Assembly: GCF_001584325.1 (NCBI RefSeq)
Contig: NZ_LSAZ01000022.1
Coordinates: forward strand, 1-64,000
Source: Bacillus nakamurai
GTDB taxonomy: Bacteria; Bacillota; Bacilli; Bacillales; Bacillaceae
Direction: 5' to 3'
Length of the DNA: 64,000 nt
The position numbers and the translations under genes were made by a program. The notes beneath the pieces are model-generated. The model saw nothing but the letters and a program-made list of their open reading frames with translations, did not search any database and was not told where the DNA came from. Positions 63,455 to 64,000 of this stretch are shown here, piece by piece. The stretch's first letter is position 1; every line of letters starts with the position of its first letter.

Positions 63455-64000
63455 GTGCACGAAAAGGGTCAGCTGGAGAACATCAGGCATTGGGTTAAAG
63501 AAAAACTTATCAATGAACGAACCGGACATGACTGGCTTCACACGTCGCGGGTTGCAGCGCTTGCTTTGTATATCGGAAGAGAAGAACACGCAAATCTATT
63601 TGTAACTGAGGCGGCAGCATTGGTTCATGACGTCATTGACGCCAAGCTGTCTGAGAGCGAAAGGCTGACCATTTGTGAAGTGACAGAACAATTGGCCGCT
63701 TTCGGAATCGCTGATGGCACCGTTAAGGAGATCGCGGATATCATAACGCGAATGTCCTTCAGACATCGCGGAATGCTTCGGGAAAGGCCGCTTTCATTGG
63801 AAGGAAAAACCGTTCAGGACGCAGACATGCTGGATGCAATCGGCGCCGTCGGGATCGCCAGAGCTTTTACGTTTGCCGGTGCGAAGGGCCATCCGATGTA
63901 CGGCTCACAAGCAAGCGTTTTGGTTCATTTTGAGGAAAAATTGTTCCTTCTTAAAGACTTGATGAATACAAAAACGGGGATCCGTTTGGCGGAGGAGAGG
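63455..64000 (+). CDS. ypgQ: YpgQ, HD-domain phosphohydrolase (3' end outside window)
   Basis: 182 residues are present and the frame is open at the window edge; the family is about 205 long. The HD motif is complete: H in HDWLHTSRV (near 27), HD in VHDVIDAKL (near 56) and D in QDADMLDAIGAVG (near 127). These proteins hydrolyse nucleotides; B. subtilis YpgQ is reported to act on (d)NTPs releasing pyrophosphate. The start is GTG with GAGGTG eight bases upstream. It is probably cotranscribed with bsaA. Confidence 0.9.
   Translation, partial: MHEKGQLENIRHWVKEKLINERTGHDWLHTSRVAALALYIGREEHANLFVTEAAALVHDVIDAKLSESERLTICEVTEQLAAFGIADGTVKEIADIITRMSFRHRGMLRERPLSLEGKTVQDADMLDAIGAVGIARAFTFAGAKGHPMYGSQASVLVHFEEKLFLLKDLMNTKTGIRLAEER

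Overview
The window is chromosomal DNA of a low-GC Gram-positive spore former. Gene content, order and protein sequences match the Bacillus subtilis group, and most likely the B. amyloliquefaciens/velezensis branch, because oxalate decarboxylase, an alkyltransferase-like protein and several relics sit among otherwise B. subtilis-like blocks. Species is inferred from remembered family sequences, not from a search. Spore genes (sspM, sspL, cotD), sigma-factor-specific promoters (K, G, D) and bacillithiol genes (bshA, bshB1) support the genus.

Layout. 0.3-5.5 kb: ypiABF, then the menaquinol:cytochrome c reductase operon qcrABC and ypjA. 5.6-7.6 kb: ypjB and an oxalate decarboxylase. 8.6-14.2 kb: a dense operon ypjD-dapB-mgsA-bshB1-bshA-cca-birA. 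14.2-16.5 kb: panBCD behind a structured leader. 16.6-24.8 kb: dinG, ypmAB, aspB, asnS, dnaD, nth, ypoC. 24.9-28.4 kb (minus): recU-ponA. 28.4-39.7 kb: small sporulation and unknown genes, the MrfA/MrfB repair pair, cotD, ypsA, gpsB, RNase P RNA (rnpB) and ypsC. 39.7-45.9 kb: ypvA, a kduD relic, ypwA, and the purine operon xpt-pbuX under a guanine riboswitch and probable PurR operator. 45.9-49.8 kb: an accessory scar of broken genes. 50.0-57.1 kb: bcsA-ypbQ, a Fur-flanked micro-gene, the two-domain dynamin dynA, ypbS and the exonuclease ypcP. 57.1-64.0 kb: sspL, two RNase H-fold genes around ypdP, ypeQ, ypzA, degR, cspD, ugtP, metA, bsaA and a truncated ypgQ.

Themes. Several genes serve chromosome maintenance and repair (dinG, ypvA, mrfA, mrfB, nth, recU, dnaD, ypcP, RNase H-like genes, an alkyltransferase-like protein). 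Others serve envelope growth (ponA, gpsB, ugtP, dynA), cofactor supply (pan genes, birA) and redox protection (bsh genes, bsaA).

The most unusual stretch is 45.9-48.8 kb. An integrase C-terminus lies at one end and an excisionase-like helix-turn-helix relic at the other. Between them are two small exported-protein genes sharing the same ribosome-binding leader, one broken and one intact with a single Ig-like domain. I read this as the eroded footprint of an integrated element. Other points worth checking are the yppC/sspM antisense arrangement, a 20-codon CxCxxC peptide coupled to ypbS, the pan leader, and a GNAT gene broken by two frameshifts. No tRNA, intact insertion sequence or CRISPR array was seen.
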